In this document: piece after piece, positions 14,295-26,778 of the stretch
Layout of the letters: each line of letters opens with the position of its first letter
Position numbering within the stretch: position 1 is the stretch's first letter
DNA from: Montifringilla adamsi
Taxonomy: Eukaryota > Chordata > Aves > Passeriformes > Passeridae
Direction: 5' to 3'
DNA: 64,000 bases
Assembly: GCA_017590115.1 (NCBI GenBank)
Contig: JAGGNK010013558.1
Location: 13,133,752-13,197,751 of the forward strand
Position numbers and translations under genes: made by a program
The notes under the pieces: generated by a model
The model's input: only the letters and a program-made list of their open reading frames with translations
The model's database searches: none
Told to the model about the DNA's origin: nothing

Positions 14295-14360
14295 GGTTTT
14301 TTGTTGTTGTTTGTTTCTTTGTTTTATTTGGGTTTGTTTGTTTGGTTTGGTTTTTATTTC
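14295..14360. repeat. T/GT-rich low-complexity tract
   Basis: A run of GTT, GTTT and GGTTT units with interspersed T-runs. It is low-complexity intronic DNA, possibly a decayed (GTTT)n microsatellite. Confidence 0.7.
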
Positions 14361-14871
14361 AACATTGCAAAGGAAACTGCTCAAAAAGAAAAATAAGACA
14401 CATGCTAAGAGTGTGCTGGAGACAAATCCCATTCTGAGCTGAGATCCATGGAGGTGCCTTCCAGGTGTGGGTGTAGAAAAGATGTCTCAGTAGTTCCCCT
14501 TTGAATGCTGCTTTGGACTACAGTCCTGATATGTGAGCTGGGAAGGGGGAAAACAGTGCTTCCTACCAAAATCTCCTTTAATGTGCTAGTATCTGTATTC
14601 CCACCAGTCCTAAATTTGCATGAGGGTTTTTCAGCCCTACTCTGGTTTTGATTTTCAGGTTATCTCTGCTGGTGGCCCAAACTGTGGATTTATTGCACAG
14701 TCTTTGCTGAACACTGCTGCTCCACTACCTGCTGCTGTACTGTCAGACTCACCAGGGGATAACATGCCATCTTTTCCTTTCCTAATCAGCTGGATGTCAT
14801 TCAGAAAGCTGGGACAAGGAGAACTTTTCCCCCAGACACCAGCCTTCCTTGGTAGCAGACAAGCCTCAAGC

Positions 14872-14950
14872 CTTATAATACTACTTGTACATAGCACTTA
14901 TATAGCTTTACATCCTCAAAGTGCTGTACTAGCATTAAGTAATTATCTCT
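14872..14950. repeat. Possible ancient MIR/L2-type remnant
   Basis: The pattern 'tagcacttatatagcttt', then 'catcctcaaagtgctgtact' and 'agcattaagtaattat' resembles the tail block shared by several ancient amniote SINE/LINE families (the 'rank-like' block ending in fragments such as 'caaagcgctttacaaacatt'). The match is from memory of the consensus and is diverged, so both family and orientation are uncertain. Confidence 0.35.
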
Positions 14951-16210
14951 CTCCCTAATGGCCATTAATGCTGGCCTTTCATGAACCTCCCCCCAGCTCC
15001 CTGAGGTTCATATCTAATCCAGCAATAAGCTGCTCAGAGGGAGGGGCTGGATATCTTGCAAGTCCAAGGGCTTGGATGTGTAATGAGGCTCCAGAGCAGG
15101 GGCCAGGTGCCCTGGAGTATCAGAAACACGGGGCTGTGGATCAGGTCATGCCCTTGGGAGCATCCACTAGAAAGGGATGGAATCGAGTAGGTGATACTGT
15201 GATCTTGAAATGGAGAGGAAGAAAACTTTGGCTGCTCAGAGGATGTGCACTGATTGCTCTATTTATTACCAGGATAGCATTGTGAAGAGAAAGAGCAGAG
15301 CAGTGGGAATAATGTGTCAGTGTGGGCATGGGGAGTTGATCTAGGGAGAGAAAGTTAGCTAAAAATGTCAAACAAAGCTAGACAGCCATGGCAATGGGAT
15401 AAAGAGGCCAGTCTGCAGATCTGTGAAGCATTAAAATAACAAGGCAAAAGGGCAAGCTTGGCAGCATCATAGGATTTAAAGAGAGGAGCAGAAGAGGATT
15501 TACTTGTCTTATTTGCTTGCAAGCAGAGCCCTCTTCCAGGCTATGGAGTGTCTCCAGGGGAGATGTTGTAATGCCACTGTTTCGGGACATTTTACCCTTG
15601 GGGAAGGTGAGGCTACCTGTTAGCAGGACTCTCCCTGCCCTAGCTCCCAAATGGAGAAGACGGTGTCAGAAGCTGACATGGCTGTTTCAGAGAAATCCCA
15701 GAAAGTAGCATGCTCTTAACAAACACCAGTCCTGCATGGTCACTTATTTCTGAAGCCTGCTAGACCCAGCTCTGAGCAAGCAGAGGCTGAAATAAACTTT
15801 CACCTTCTCCCGAAAGGCATGGTAATGATTCTTGCCAAAGCCAAGGCTATGCCTTGTAAGCTGGCTTTGCAAAAGAAGAAAACAGCACCCATTTTTTTCA
15901 GCCTGATTTAATAGCATCATTTTGGTTTTATGCTTCTGGCAATGGCTGGTCCTGTAAAACAAGTGTGTAGCTGAGGGAATCACGTGCCAGTCTACAGTGG
16001 CAGAACACAGCTCACAATCACTACATGCTATGCAAAGGATTTCTGTCACCCTGGACACACTCTGCTTCCTGTGGCATCACTAGCACAATCCCTCTGTGCT
16101 CAGCTCTAAATAATTTTGCTACATCATCAAATAACAGGGTATGGCTGACTGCAGGCCAGGAGGACTTGGTGTTCACTTACTGCACAGCTTCAGAGGAGAG
16201 CCTTCTCCTG

Positions 16211-16285
16211 CCTTCCTGCATCTGTTTTCTCATCTGTGAAATGGGAATTTTAATCCTAATCAGTTTGCAAGGGAAGCAGTGAGGG
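16211..16285 (+). repeat. Possible MIR SINE fragment
   Basis: The core 'ttttctcatctgtgaaatgg' matches the well-known MIR core ('tttcctcatctgtaaaatgg') with few changes, and is followed by a diverged tail. MIR copies are old and sparse in birds. Only the core block is convincing; the ends are approximate. Confidence 0.45.
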
Positions 16286-18904
16286 ACAGTAAAGGCAATT
16301 CTTTAAAGTGTAGTAGTCAGCCTTATGTGCTGGGTTAGACATTGGAGTGGGTTTATGGTAGAGTTTAATTGATGCCTGTTCTGCTTATGGCTGGTAAGTG
16401 CAAGGCTTAATCTTTGCTCTCAAAAATGTGGCACCCTGTTTGAGATGCAAAGGATGCCTCTGCAAGGACCACCTCATCTCTGAGCATAGCTGGGCTGGGT
16501 TTTGGGACCCACAAATTTCTGGGCATTGCTTGTTTGAATTTTCTTCCCCAAATTAATGTGATTATTAATTATTATGAGATCAATTTATAGTAAAAGCTGT
16601 GTCTCACATGGCTGGGAGGAATGCTTTGGCTGTTCCTAACCTTCAGCCTATGAGCTAAGCCAAGGTTGTGTTGTCACATCCTTGAGACAACTCTTGACTG
16701 TGTATGTCATTTTGCTGGCAGATCTTCACCAGGGTGTGTCTAGAGGAGACCAAAGATCTTGACTTTATTTTAGCTTATTAGAACTGAGATGGCAGTACTG
16801 TCTTCTCTGCTCTGTTTCCAGGGCCAGATCCTTGAGTGGTGTAAATCAGGATCCTCCCTTTTGAGCAGTGCTGCTGTGATACTGTCTGTGTAAGCTGAGG
16901 GCCTGGTTCACACATTCTGAACTGCTCTAAGACCTCTCCAAAAGGGAGTTAACTGTGCTCAGTGTGTTGTACTAACTGTAATCACAAATGATCCTGCAAG
17001 GTTCAGGATATTGCAAACGTAGAGAGCTTTTCAGCAAGTAATAATTTTGAGATTGCTGGAAAACTGAAGAGTTAGTGCTGCTTAAAGGAGAATAAAATAA
17101 GCATTAGCACAAAACAGTTTTTGCAACAATCAGGTTTGATGTATGCGCTATTCTGCTTATAATGTTTCCTCAGAACCCTTTGCAAGAAGGGGAAGCAAGC
17201 TGTAAAAGCTGAGAATGTAGGGAAGAGCTAAATTTGCAGCCAGGGTTTTGAAGGAACAAACAAAGAAAAGCATATTTCCATTTCCATTACAGCAGAACAT
17301 TCTTGGGAGTTCAGAGCAGCAAGCTGAGAACACAGCAGCCAAGCCACCTCAAAACAGGAGGTGTGGAGCTGCAATGAGCTTTTTATCCTCAAGCATCTGC
17401 ACTTAGGAAAAAAAAGATCTTCCTTAGACTTTTAAAAATCTTCTTTTTTGAGGGAGGGTCTGTTTCAGAGTAAGGGAAAGGGCTGGTCTGCAGCCCTCTG
17501 AGTACAACTCTGCAAACCTGAGTCTAAATTCTGCCAAACCCCAGAGAAATCTGAACCCCTCCATGCAGAAAGCCAGCAGAGCATCCTACCCCTTTCACAC
17601 CCTATTCCAACACATCTCCTTCTTGCTTCCAAGCACTGCAATGTCCCTGTACTGACCCTTCCCCACACTAGTTCTGCTTTAATCAGTCAAAGAAACCTGT
17701 GGAAAAACTGGCAGCTCAGAGGAGAGCTTTTGTTTGTAGAAAAAATGTTTTCGTCCAAGTGAGCACAACAATCTCATTACTTGGAATAGGCACACATATG
17801 CTGGAATCCTAGACAGCAGACACTGTCTCCCCTCATCTTTTGTAGGACCAGAAAGATTTCTGCCTGTTTGATTCAGCTGCAGTGCTACAAAGTTATTAGC
17901 ATTGCTTTTTTGGTGTCTCTAATGAGACAAGCATCTTCCAAGCAGCTCCACAAAAGCACTTTTCTCATCGCTGCTAAAGCCTCGGACACTTTACCCTCAG
18001 CAGAAAAAAGTGTGGAGATTTGCAGCCCTGCTGCTTCCAGCGCTGGTTGGTCGTAGCAATTAGCTGTTTCCCCACAGATCGAGCTCCTTGTGCAGAAAGA
18101 CAGCACAGAGAAAAACTTGTCCTGCTGAAAGAAACTTGTTTAGGAATCTCTAGTGAATCTGAAGGTAAATCCATTTTCTTTGGAACTGTTTGCATGCATC
18201 CTGCAAGCCTCCTGTGTGCCTGCTGGATTCATGTGCCTTACAGGAGGGCTGACTCTTTCCTGAGGAAGTGCCTTTCCCTGGCTTCGCATACCCCAGTTTT
18301 TTACACCCAGTTCCAAACTCTCCAAAGGGGTTGGCTTTCCCTCCTCCATTAAGTGATGGGCATATCCCTGCCTGTAAGAGCCTGTTCTTTACCTACAGAC
18401 CACCTTTTGCAGTGTGGTCCTGCAGTCATTTACGTATGGAAAGCAGTCTCTGAAAAGGCCTGTAGCACCGTTTTGTGAGTGCAAAAGCTTTCATGCGATT
18501 AGGTGATGCACAGATGCCTGTGCATGGCTTTTAGAGAAGCGTTCTGGAGAAGAACAGCCCTCATGCTTTATCTCTGGTGCGTGCCTCAGAGTACTGAGGC
18601 CCTGAAATGCTTTGCTGACCATTCTTGCTCTGTGTCCAGGTTCACCAGACTGTGGGGCTGGAGTATGTTCTTGGCATTTCGCATTTGATTGCCTTACCAG
18701 CCCATTTTGGGCGGAGAGGATGTAATTCCTCTTGATACATTTCACTCCCTATGCATCATGTTAACCAGGTGGGATTGGTGGGTAAACCCAGGAGTGGTGG
18801 TGGGGGAGCAGGAGCCAGCCCAGCTTTTTGGAACAGCTCCTTGGTGCTGTAGTTCACAGGGGGGCCCTGATTTTGTGCACGTCATGTCAGGGCTGACATG
18901 ACAA

Positions 18905-19285
<381 letters not shown>

Positions 19286-19400
19286 TGAGACACCTCAGAT
19301 GAAAACTGTATTTTTTTGCTGTCTCTCCTTTCCAGGTTGTTTGCAACAAAATTTGTACATGGATGGTCCCCTCCTTGGCACTCCCATGGTGAAGCCATAG

Positions 19401-19490
19401 AATAAGTGTCATTATCTCAGTTTAAGAGCTGGGAAAACTGAGGCCTGCAGGAATCAAAGAGCTCTGCCAAAGCCATGTACTGGCTAATCT
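19401..19490 (-). repeat. Possible MIR/L2-type remnant
   Basis: The + strand reads 'cattatctcagtttaagagc', then 'tgggaaaactgaggcctgca' and 'gctctgccaaagccatgtac'. This resembles the antisense MIR/L2 block 'attatccccattttacagat ... gaggaaactgaggcacagag ... cttgcccaaggtcac'. It is diverged, with approximate ends. Confidence 0.45.
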
Positions 19491-22111
19491 TCAGCCCCTT
19501 GCTGCTAAGTTCCTGACGTATCTTTCATATCTTATAAACTCTTGGGGTGCTGCCAGAACTGGGGATACCCAAATTACTGCTGGGATCTAAGTCATGCCTT
19601 GAATTTCCCTGGTTCCTCCTTTTGCAGCTAAAGCTCACTGCTGGCTCCAGTTTGTGAGAAATTGTTTTAAGCCTGACATATCTCATGTGGCACATTTCCT
19701 TGGGGTTTTTGCCATTGGGATATCTATAATATGGTTTGCCCCAGTTCACTGAGGGTGGAACCCATGGAGATTGTTTGCCCTTATTATTTCTTTGACTAGC
19801 AAAAGTTGCAGCCCACCAGGACAGGACTGCCCTGTAAAAACGTTGAGGGAAGGCTGGCTGGGATTAGCAGGGCGTCACTGCTGAGGTTTGAGGCACATCA
19901 GCAGAAATGCATTGGAAAATTTTTGCTTGGAATAGCAGGAGGTATTATAGAAGAGGAAAAAGATGCTTTGACATAGCAGTGTGTGGGAACCTTGAACATT
20001 TTTATCCTACTGTGTATCTAATGGATTTCAGAAATTTCACCTTTTGTAATGAAAAATGTGCATTTTCTGCTTTCTGGACACAGATCCCTTAATTAAGTGA
20101 GTTGCAGAGATGGCAAATCCAAGGTGTTGCTTTACAGCTCTAATACTTGCCCATTCGTGTGCTCAATGGGGCCTGACTGTACATCCCAAAGTAGCACACG
20201 CAAACATTTTAGAGGCACAAACAATGGAATCGACAGCGACAGAAGTTATTTGTCACGCTATTTAATGAGCTGCTCTTGCATTTCCCTGTGAGGGCAAATA
20301 CAAACACACACAAATGAGCACATGGAGCTTGAACATGGGCAACAGGCACGCTGGAGTGTGACAGCTCAGCTTTGTCCGTTCATTCTGCCTCAGTTTCCTT
20401 TGCAGGGCAGTAGGGCTGAAAACAGCTACCCTTAATTTCGAGGGTATCTTTGTTTGCTACCATTCCTGGGATAAAATATAACCACCTGTTGGTGTTTCCA
20501 CTTCTTTCTGCCTGCTGACCACAGTATCCTGGTGGAATACTCCTGTGGGAGGGAGCAACATTAGCTCCCATCAGTCTCATTTTTCACAGCTTGTGGAGGG
20601 ATGGGCAGAACCTATGTGGCTGCAGAGGATTGACACCTCCACCGGCTCCTGGATGCTGTGTCATCAGAGCAAGTCCCTGTGGCAGCCCAGATGCAGTGCC
20701 AGAGCCCCATGGAGAAGCAGAGCCCATGGAGGGACAGGTCAATGAGCCTGTGCCAAGCTCCTGGCTGCCAGGACTGGACCAGGAGCAAGCAACAGGCTGG
20801 CTGAGCATCGCCCCTGCTGGGTGTTGGTGTTGGCAAGGCTGGGATGCCACTCCCTCCTGTGCCACCTGCATGGCCTCATACCCCCACAGCATTTTCAACA
20901 GGTTTTTCCAAGGCTGGGAAAAACCGTCTCTGAGCAGAGGAATGAGGCAGGGCACCACTCAACCAGTCCATTACCTTCTCTCTATGCCTTTCCTTCACCC
21001 TGGAGAGAAAGAGCCCAGCACAGGGCTCCTGTGCATGTCCAGGATGTCTTGGCAGGAACCATAACTCACCTCCTCCCCACGGAGAGCATCCAGCAGCTCT
21101 GTGGCAATGCAGGCTTCTCTTCATGCTGTGTCTTGCTCTCATTGCTTTCAGCGAGTCCTAATCTCTCCCCTCTGTATTTATATGCAAACAGCACAGCGAT
21201 AAGTATCCCTTGAGCTGCGTGGTGGGACCATTGCTACTCATAAATGATAAACTCTAAACACCTCTTGCTGGGTGGCTTCCCTGCACACACTGCCTGGGAC
21301 TGGTGTTTATCTGCAGAGCGTGGCAGGCCGCTCGCACGCTGCAATGCTGGGACTCATCAACCCCAAACAAGGAGGCCAGGCAGTAATAGCAGCTCTCTGG
21401 AAACTCATATTTCCCTTTCCTTTTCATTCATTCCTCCAGTAAACAATACACAAAGAGACCCTTAGGGGAGTCCTTTCTAATGGCATCCCTCCGAAGAGAC
21501 TTTACTGTTATCCAGGACCTCACATTTTTCTCATTAGCAGCACCAATCTGACCCATAAGACAGTGATAGCACTGTAATTTTTTTTTCTCCATCACAGATG
21601 TGATTTGACATGAACTTTTATTCTTTTAGTTGCTTTTCTATGTCAGAAAGAGGAGAAGTATGTAGAAAAAGATGCTCTGAACTCATCCTTATAAAACTCT
21701 CCTGGGCTTTGCAATGGAACGGACTCTTGGTTTTCAGACAAGAAAAATATCATTTCAGCTGTGCAAAATATTACTGTACTTCAGGGATTTTAAGACTTTT
21801 TTCATTCTTCATTTAGCGGGAAAAACTGACATAATAAATTAAAACCTATTTCATTTGCTTGTGACCTCTTCTTTGGAGAGTGCATTGAGGTAGGTAGGTG
21901 TCAGACGGGGAAGGTTTTTGGGATCTGAAAAACTGCAGCTGGAGACAAACTTTTCATGGTAAAATCATCATTAGCAACAAACAGGTGATCATTGAGGATG
22001 TGCAGGTCTGAGATTTGGTTTCTCAGTGGTCCCATTGACTAGATGGTACCACATCAGCCAAGCAGTATCAGGCACAGGACATCCTCCATAAACTGCCCAG
22101 CTGGTATTCAG

Positions 22112-22140
22112 TGTTTCTTTTCTTTCTTTCTTTCTTTCAG
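22112..22140 (+). promoter_or_regulatory. NTRK3: Microsatellite-like polypyrimidine tract and 3' splice site
   Basis: The polypyrimidine tract of the last coding exon consists of tandem TTTC units (about five) ending directly in 'ttcag' at 22140. It serves as the U2AF-binding pyrimidine tract. Because it is a tetranucleotide repeat, its length may vary between individuals. Confidence 0.8.
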
Positions 22141-22326
22141 GTCATTGAGTGCATTACCCAAGGCCGAGTTTTGGAGAGGCCCCGAGTCTGCCCCAAGGAG
22201 GTTTACGACATCATGTTGGGCTGCTGGCAGAGGGAACCTCAGCAACGGCTCAACATCAAGGAGATCTACAAGATCCTCCATGCTCTGGGCAAGGCCACAC
22301 CAATCTACCTGGACATCCTTGGCTAG
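22141..22326 (+). CDS. NTRK3: NTRK3 (TrkC) last coding exon: kinase C-terminus and PLC-gamma docking tail
   Basis: The exon continues in phase 0 from the previous one and encodes 61 residues plus a TAG stop at 22324-22326. It opens [18 protein letters not shown] and contains the subdomain XI segment [10 protein letters not shown] (residues 27-36) with its conserved arginine at residue 36, which packs the C-lobe. It ends in PIYLDILG. The tyrosine at residue 56 of the exon is the C-terminal Trk autophosphorylation site that recruits PLC-gamma in this receptor family. The YLDILG ending is shared by Trk receptors, while [11 protein letters not shown] and [12 protein letters not shown] fit TrkC best. 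The reading frame is intact. This is the full-length catalytic isoform end; the truncated non-catalytic isoforms use other terminal exons that would lie far upstream. Confidence 0.97.
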   Translation, partial: VIECITQGRVLERPRVCPKEVYDIMLGCWQREPQQRLNIKEIYKILHALGKATPIYLDILG

Positions 22327-22618
22327 CAGTGGCCACTTATTGGAAGTCCCTGCTCCTTCCTCCTGTCCTTCCTTCCCTCTCCCCCTCCCAAACCCTTTTC
22401 CCCTCAGCTCCCAAGCAAACATCTTCATATAAACTCAAGTGCCTGCTACACATACAACACTGAAAACAAAAAAAAAGCAAAACAGAAAGCAAATCAACAA
22501 AAATCCCACAGAACAACCTGTAAGGCAGTTTGGCTTATATATATTTATAGATATCTCTCTATATAACTTCCACACCAATACAGAAAGAAGCTGCTGTTAC
22601 AGAAAATTGTGAGACTAT

Positions 22619-22622
<4 letters not shown>

Positions 22623-22649
<27 letters not shown>

Positions 22650-22719
22650 CAAAAAAGGGAGAAAAAGTACTTAAAAATATATATATATAATTAAAAAGAA
22701 AAAAAAAAAGAGAGAAAGA
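22623..22719. repeat. A-rich / (TA)n low-complexity region in the 3' UTR
   Basis: A run of 23 A (22623-22645) is followed by A-rich sequence, a short (TA)n block near 22678-22690 and more A-runs to 22719. It is part of the proximal 3' UTR. Genomic A-runs like this often cause internal oligo-dT priming, so cDNA ends mapped here need caution. An ATTAAA hexamer overlaps at 22690-22695. Confidence 0.85.
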
Positions 22720-23429
22720 AAGGAGAAGGTATCTTTCCCCCGAGCAATCAAGCAGTGAAATGCAACCCTGCTGTGAGTATGGTTCGGGCAGCTGGGCAGG
22801 GCTCTAGGCTGGCTATGGCAGCAAAGCCATCCTGGGTAGGAGCTGCAGGAAGAAAGCCTTGCCCTGGTTGTATGATATGCACTGAATGTGTGAAATCAGT
22901 CCTCCCTTTTCGTCCTTGCCTCCCTCCCTCCTTGCCAGCCCGCAGGTGATGGGCACAAAGCCAGGGCAGTGCCCCTGGATGAACTCTCTTTTACCAACCC
23001 CATCCTCTTAGTCCCTCCTCATCCCTTTCTGCCTTCCTGCCTTTTTCCTCCCTCCAACATTTCAGGACAATTTTTCTAATTTGCTGGTTCTTAAATGTAT
23101 AGACTCAAGGCTTTCGAACACACAGTCAAAGGATTGTGGCACCTACGGGTAAAACACACACGGGGGAGCAGCCGCCCTCCCGCAGGCTGCAGGTCCTGTC
23201 CCAGCCCTCCTCTGCCCCAGCCCTGCTCTGCCCCAGCCCTCTGCCAGTGCTGGGAGAGCAGCAGGACCAAAGCAGCTCTGCCTGGGAGTCCAGGGCGGGT
23301 CCCGGGGACCGGGTCCTGAGTTATCCCCAACCCACTCCAGTGTGTGAGACAGGAGTGCTGCTCACCCAGGGCGCCCAGTGCAGGCGTCACTTTGGAGGAA
23401 CAGCCCCACTCCTCCCCACCCTTGTGGCT

Positions 23430-23467
23430 GTTAGTGGCCATGGGGTTGGTTAGTGGCCATGGGGTTG
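23430..23467. repeat. 19-bp tandem duplication
   Basis: The unit 'gttagtggccatggggttg' occurs twice head to tail with no mismatch, at 23430-23448 and 23449-23467. A shorter imperfect CAGCCCT/CTGCCC-type repeat lies about 200 bp upstream (23201-23245). It looks like a recent slippage or duplication event in GC-rich DNA. Confidence 0.85.
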
Positions 23468-26400
23468 TTCCCCTGCCCTCAGCTGTCTGCACCAAGGCCA
23501 AATTGGCCCCCGGTGTAAACTTTTAGTGAGCAGAGTTGGATCCTCGCTCTCCTCATGGGGGAAAGGCTACAGGATGCACACAGCTGAGAACATGCCTGCA
23601 ACCCCGCTGGGCATTCTGTGGGGTCAGCATATCCCAGTGCTCTTCCCCTCCATCCTCTCCCCTTCCCCATTCCTGCCCCATGCCTCAGCCCAAGCCTCAG
23701 GCACAAGCCAGTGGGGGACAGGGAGGGGGACCAGGCTCGTGAGATGGCTGGGAACCTACCAACACCTGCCTGCAGCTCCCTTGCCATTCTCCTCACGTCC
23801 CCATCCCCTGAAAGGATTGATGCATCTGCCTTTGAGCTGTTGTGAAATGCAGAGGCTGAAGAATAGCTCCACAGGCAGCCCCGGGAGGAGGGGGGAAGGA
23901 GGGGAAGGTGCCTTCAGGAGCAGACGGCTCAGCGGATGGCCGCAGCGGCCAGCCTTGCATCTCAATGAGGAGAAAGGCCTGACAGGCAGCAACAGGGCGT
24001 GCTGGGGACAGGCAGGGAGAGACAGCAGCATCCTCACTATGGCTGATCTCCCCAGAGCAAAAAATAATCCCAACCTGGGGAAACACTCAGCCAGATGCTG
24101 GATCCTGCCTGTCCGGACTGGGATGAGAATACAAAACCTTTCTGGGCCTTTTTTTTGTATGGATAATGGAGGATGAGGGGGAACCTCAGCTTGGCAGCTG
24201 CTCTCAGGAGGCAGGGAACGGGCGGCACAGGCATTGTCAAGGCAATTTTGAGAAGGCAAAAACTGCCAGCACAAAAATAGCCTGATCGGATGTGGCACTT
24301 GTGGAGGGCAATGCAGATGGGGGAAGAGGGGACAGAGAAGGGATCTTGGCTCCTTCCCCATGGCCAGAGTTATGTTCATGTCCAGGATGCAAGGGGACCT
24401 AGGTGACTGGTTATGGCTTGCACTGAAAGGGAAGATCTTGCATCCTTTCCCCATCCCCCATGTCTCCTGACAATCAATACCTCTCGCTCATGGCACTGGC
24501 ATGGCCTGTCTGATGGTTTCAGACAGAGGCAGGGGACACTGCCAAAGGAGGATTGTGGTGGCAACAGCAGCTGTGAGTTTATTCTGTGTCTGTGTAATGT
24601 GCAGTGAGAGCTTGGGTAGGAGATGGTGGGTGGCAGTAGCCACGTGGGAGTGAGGACATAACTTTCCTCTGCCTGTTAGAGAGATCTGAGCTAGTGGGAC
24701 AGACTCGTGCCTGTGGGGCCTGGACAGACTGCCATTGAACAGGCACCAGGTGCTCACAGCATCACCAGTGATGGCATGGTCATGGACAAGGCTGTGGGCC
24801 AGAACCAGGAATCCACACACAGGAATGCTGTACCTCCATAGCAGGACCTTGCTCTTTTGGCAGAGGATATCCTGCCTATTTAGGTTCCGCTTTGAAAGGG
24901 GAAAAGACTGGTTAAAAGGTTGCTGGCCACAGCCTGGCTCCCTTTTTGTGCAGGCTGCTTGGCTGAAAGGGTTGGAGATTCAGCACAGGGAGAGAACAAG
25001 CAATGGTTGTTAATTGTCCAGCATCTCCAGGAGAAAACCCTTTCCTGGGGTGGCCTGTCTCTTACCCCAAGTGGCTTCTTGTTCTTGTGGCTCCCAGGCA
25101 CTGTGCTAGGTTGTGCAAGGCCACAATTTGTCCACCCATCTCTCTCACTCCCATGCTGTCATTTCTTTTTTTACTTTTACACTACAAAGTCACCTACAGA
25201 CACTGGTTCCCAGCTGATGAGATTCCCTCATCACAGCTGCACAGCAGCTACATCCTCCCTTCCTCACTTTCCTCCTTCCCCTCCTCCCCAGCACCACCAC
25301 CCTGTCCCTTTCACCACCTCTTTGTACTGTCACAGCAATGAGGTGAGCTCAGGAGCTGAGTGTGACACCGAGCATGTTTAGGATTAGGTGTCCTGTGAGG
25401 AGAGTTTATGTGCCCTCAGAAGATGGCAAATGACTGAAGAAGGTGGTGAGATGCTCAGCCCTGGCTGTTTTGCTCTTAGCCCCACCATGGGCAGTGACTG
25501 CCTTGGAGAAAAGTCCTATTGTCAGAGCTAATTGTGAACTGTTGCTCAGAAGAGCTGGGTACGCTGCACTTCTGTGCTGTGACATCTGCTCTGTTGCTGC
25601 TCTGGCCCCCTCAGCCTGCCATTGTTGGATGGAGGTTTGCTGGGAGCAAGGAGAAGATTGCTTTTTGTTCAAACATATCATAGAAACTGCTGCATCCCTT
25701 TTTGGCATGACAGTTTTGGAGGGGAAGAGGGAAAGCAGCTGTGCTGCATTCCTGGTGAACACCCTGAGACTTTGTTTCCAGAAGCACCTTTCCTGGAGCA
25801 GAAGAGATCTTCCCATCAGCATGGACTGGTGATCTTCCCTGTAGGAAAAGGGGCTCTGCAATGGGGCAGTGTGTGAGGAGAAGAAAAGCAGATTTTGGGG
25901 GAAACTCTCACAGAGTATCAACATCTGAGTGTTTGGAGTCAAAGAGAAATGAGTTCATGCTTCTTTATTTCTCAGAGAGATACTTCCCTATGCCCTGCCT
26001 CTACCCAGAGCAGAGAGCTATCCCTGCTGCCTGGGAACATGTCTCACCCAGCTCTGGGACAAGCCAGGCCAAATTCCCAGCACATCCCGGCAGACCTTCC
26101 CACCACCCAGCCTCTTCCATCTGCAGTTTTCTCAAGGGACTTGTGAAAGGGAGCTGGAAGGAACACCAGTCTGAGCACAGCTGAGAAGGGGCCATAGGGT
26201 CTTTCCTGTCCCAGCTGCATGCTGCTCCTAAAATTGTTTGCACTAACTCAGTCACCCAAGGGTGTCACTGAAGTGATGCTTTCTTGGAAGTGAAGGTGCT
26301 ATTTTGGTGCATGGTACAGGTGGAAATTTTGTGCCAGGGCTGCAAACTGCAGGCAGTGAATGTGGCTCCAGCCTCAGGGTCTCATCAGTGACCTGGTTTG

Positions 26401-26778
26401 TTTTATCCTGCCATTATTTTTCTTTCCACCCCACTCTGTCAGGTTGCAAGGCAGAAGCTGAAATGTAGCAAAGGGAAGAGATGCAGAGATCCACCAGACT
26501 GAAAGTCCATCCTGCCTCCTGCACAACTTGCCCAACTGGCCTCTTTAGATGTCCCTCAGTGCATGGATTCTGGGGGGTGAAAAAGTCTGAACTGCCTATC
26601 CTTGCATCTGCAGGGTGTTGAACTGCAGATGGGTGACTCTGGGAACTGTGCTGCCCAGACAAATGTGAAAACTGTGGAATGCCTTTAAAGAGGGTGCTTG
26701 CTTGAGAGGCATCCTTAGCTCTGAGCTGTTTGCTTGTCCCAAGGAGTGGGTGGAGCAAGGTGAGAAAATGTGCAGAGG

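Noticed and set aside
14620..14670. Translation VFQPYSGFDF loosely resembling the TrkC kinase insert LFNPSGNDFC
   Set aside because: It needs a residue insertion to align, has no correctly placed AG/GT splice sites for a 42-nt in-frame exon, and the match is short enough to be chance.
17840..17885. Acceptor-like 'catcttttgtag' followed by codons including D-F-C, considered as an insert exon
   Set aside because: There is no matching GT donor at a plausible distance, and the remaining residues do not resemble any TrkC insert.
20591..21213. Several 100-157-codon frames in the last NTRK3 intron
   Set aside because: They overlap one another in different frames on both strands and lie inside a well-defined intron.
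23526..24454. Overlapping 216-codon (+) and 232-codon (-) open frames
   Set aside because: Both strands are open in GC-rich, stop-poor sequence, with proline/serine/leucine-rich translations and no domain. They are best explained as chance frames in the 3' UTR.
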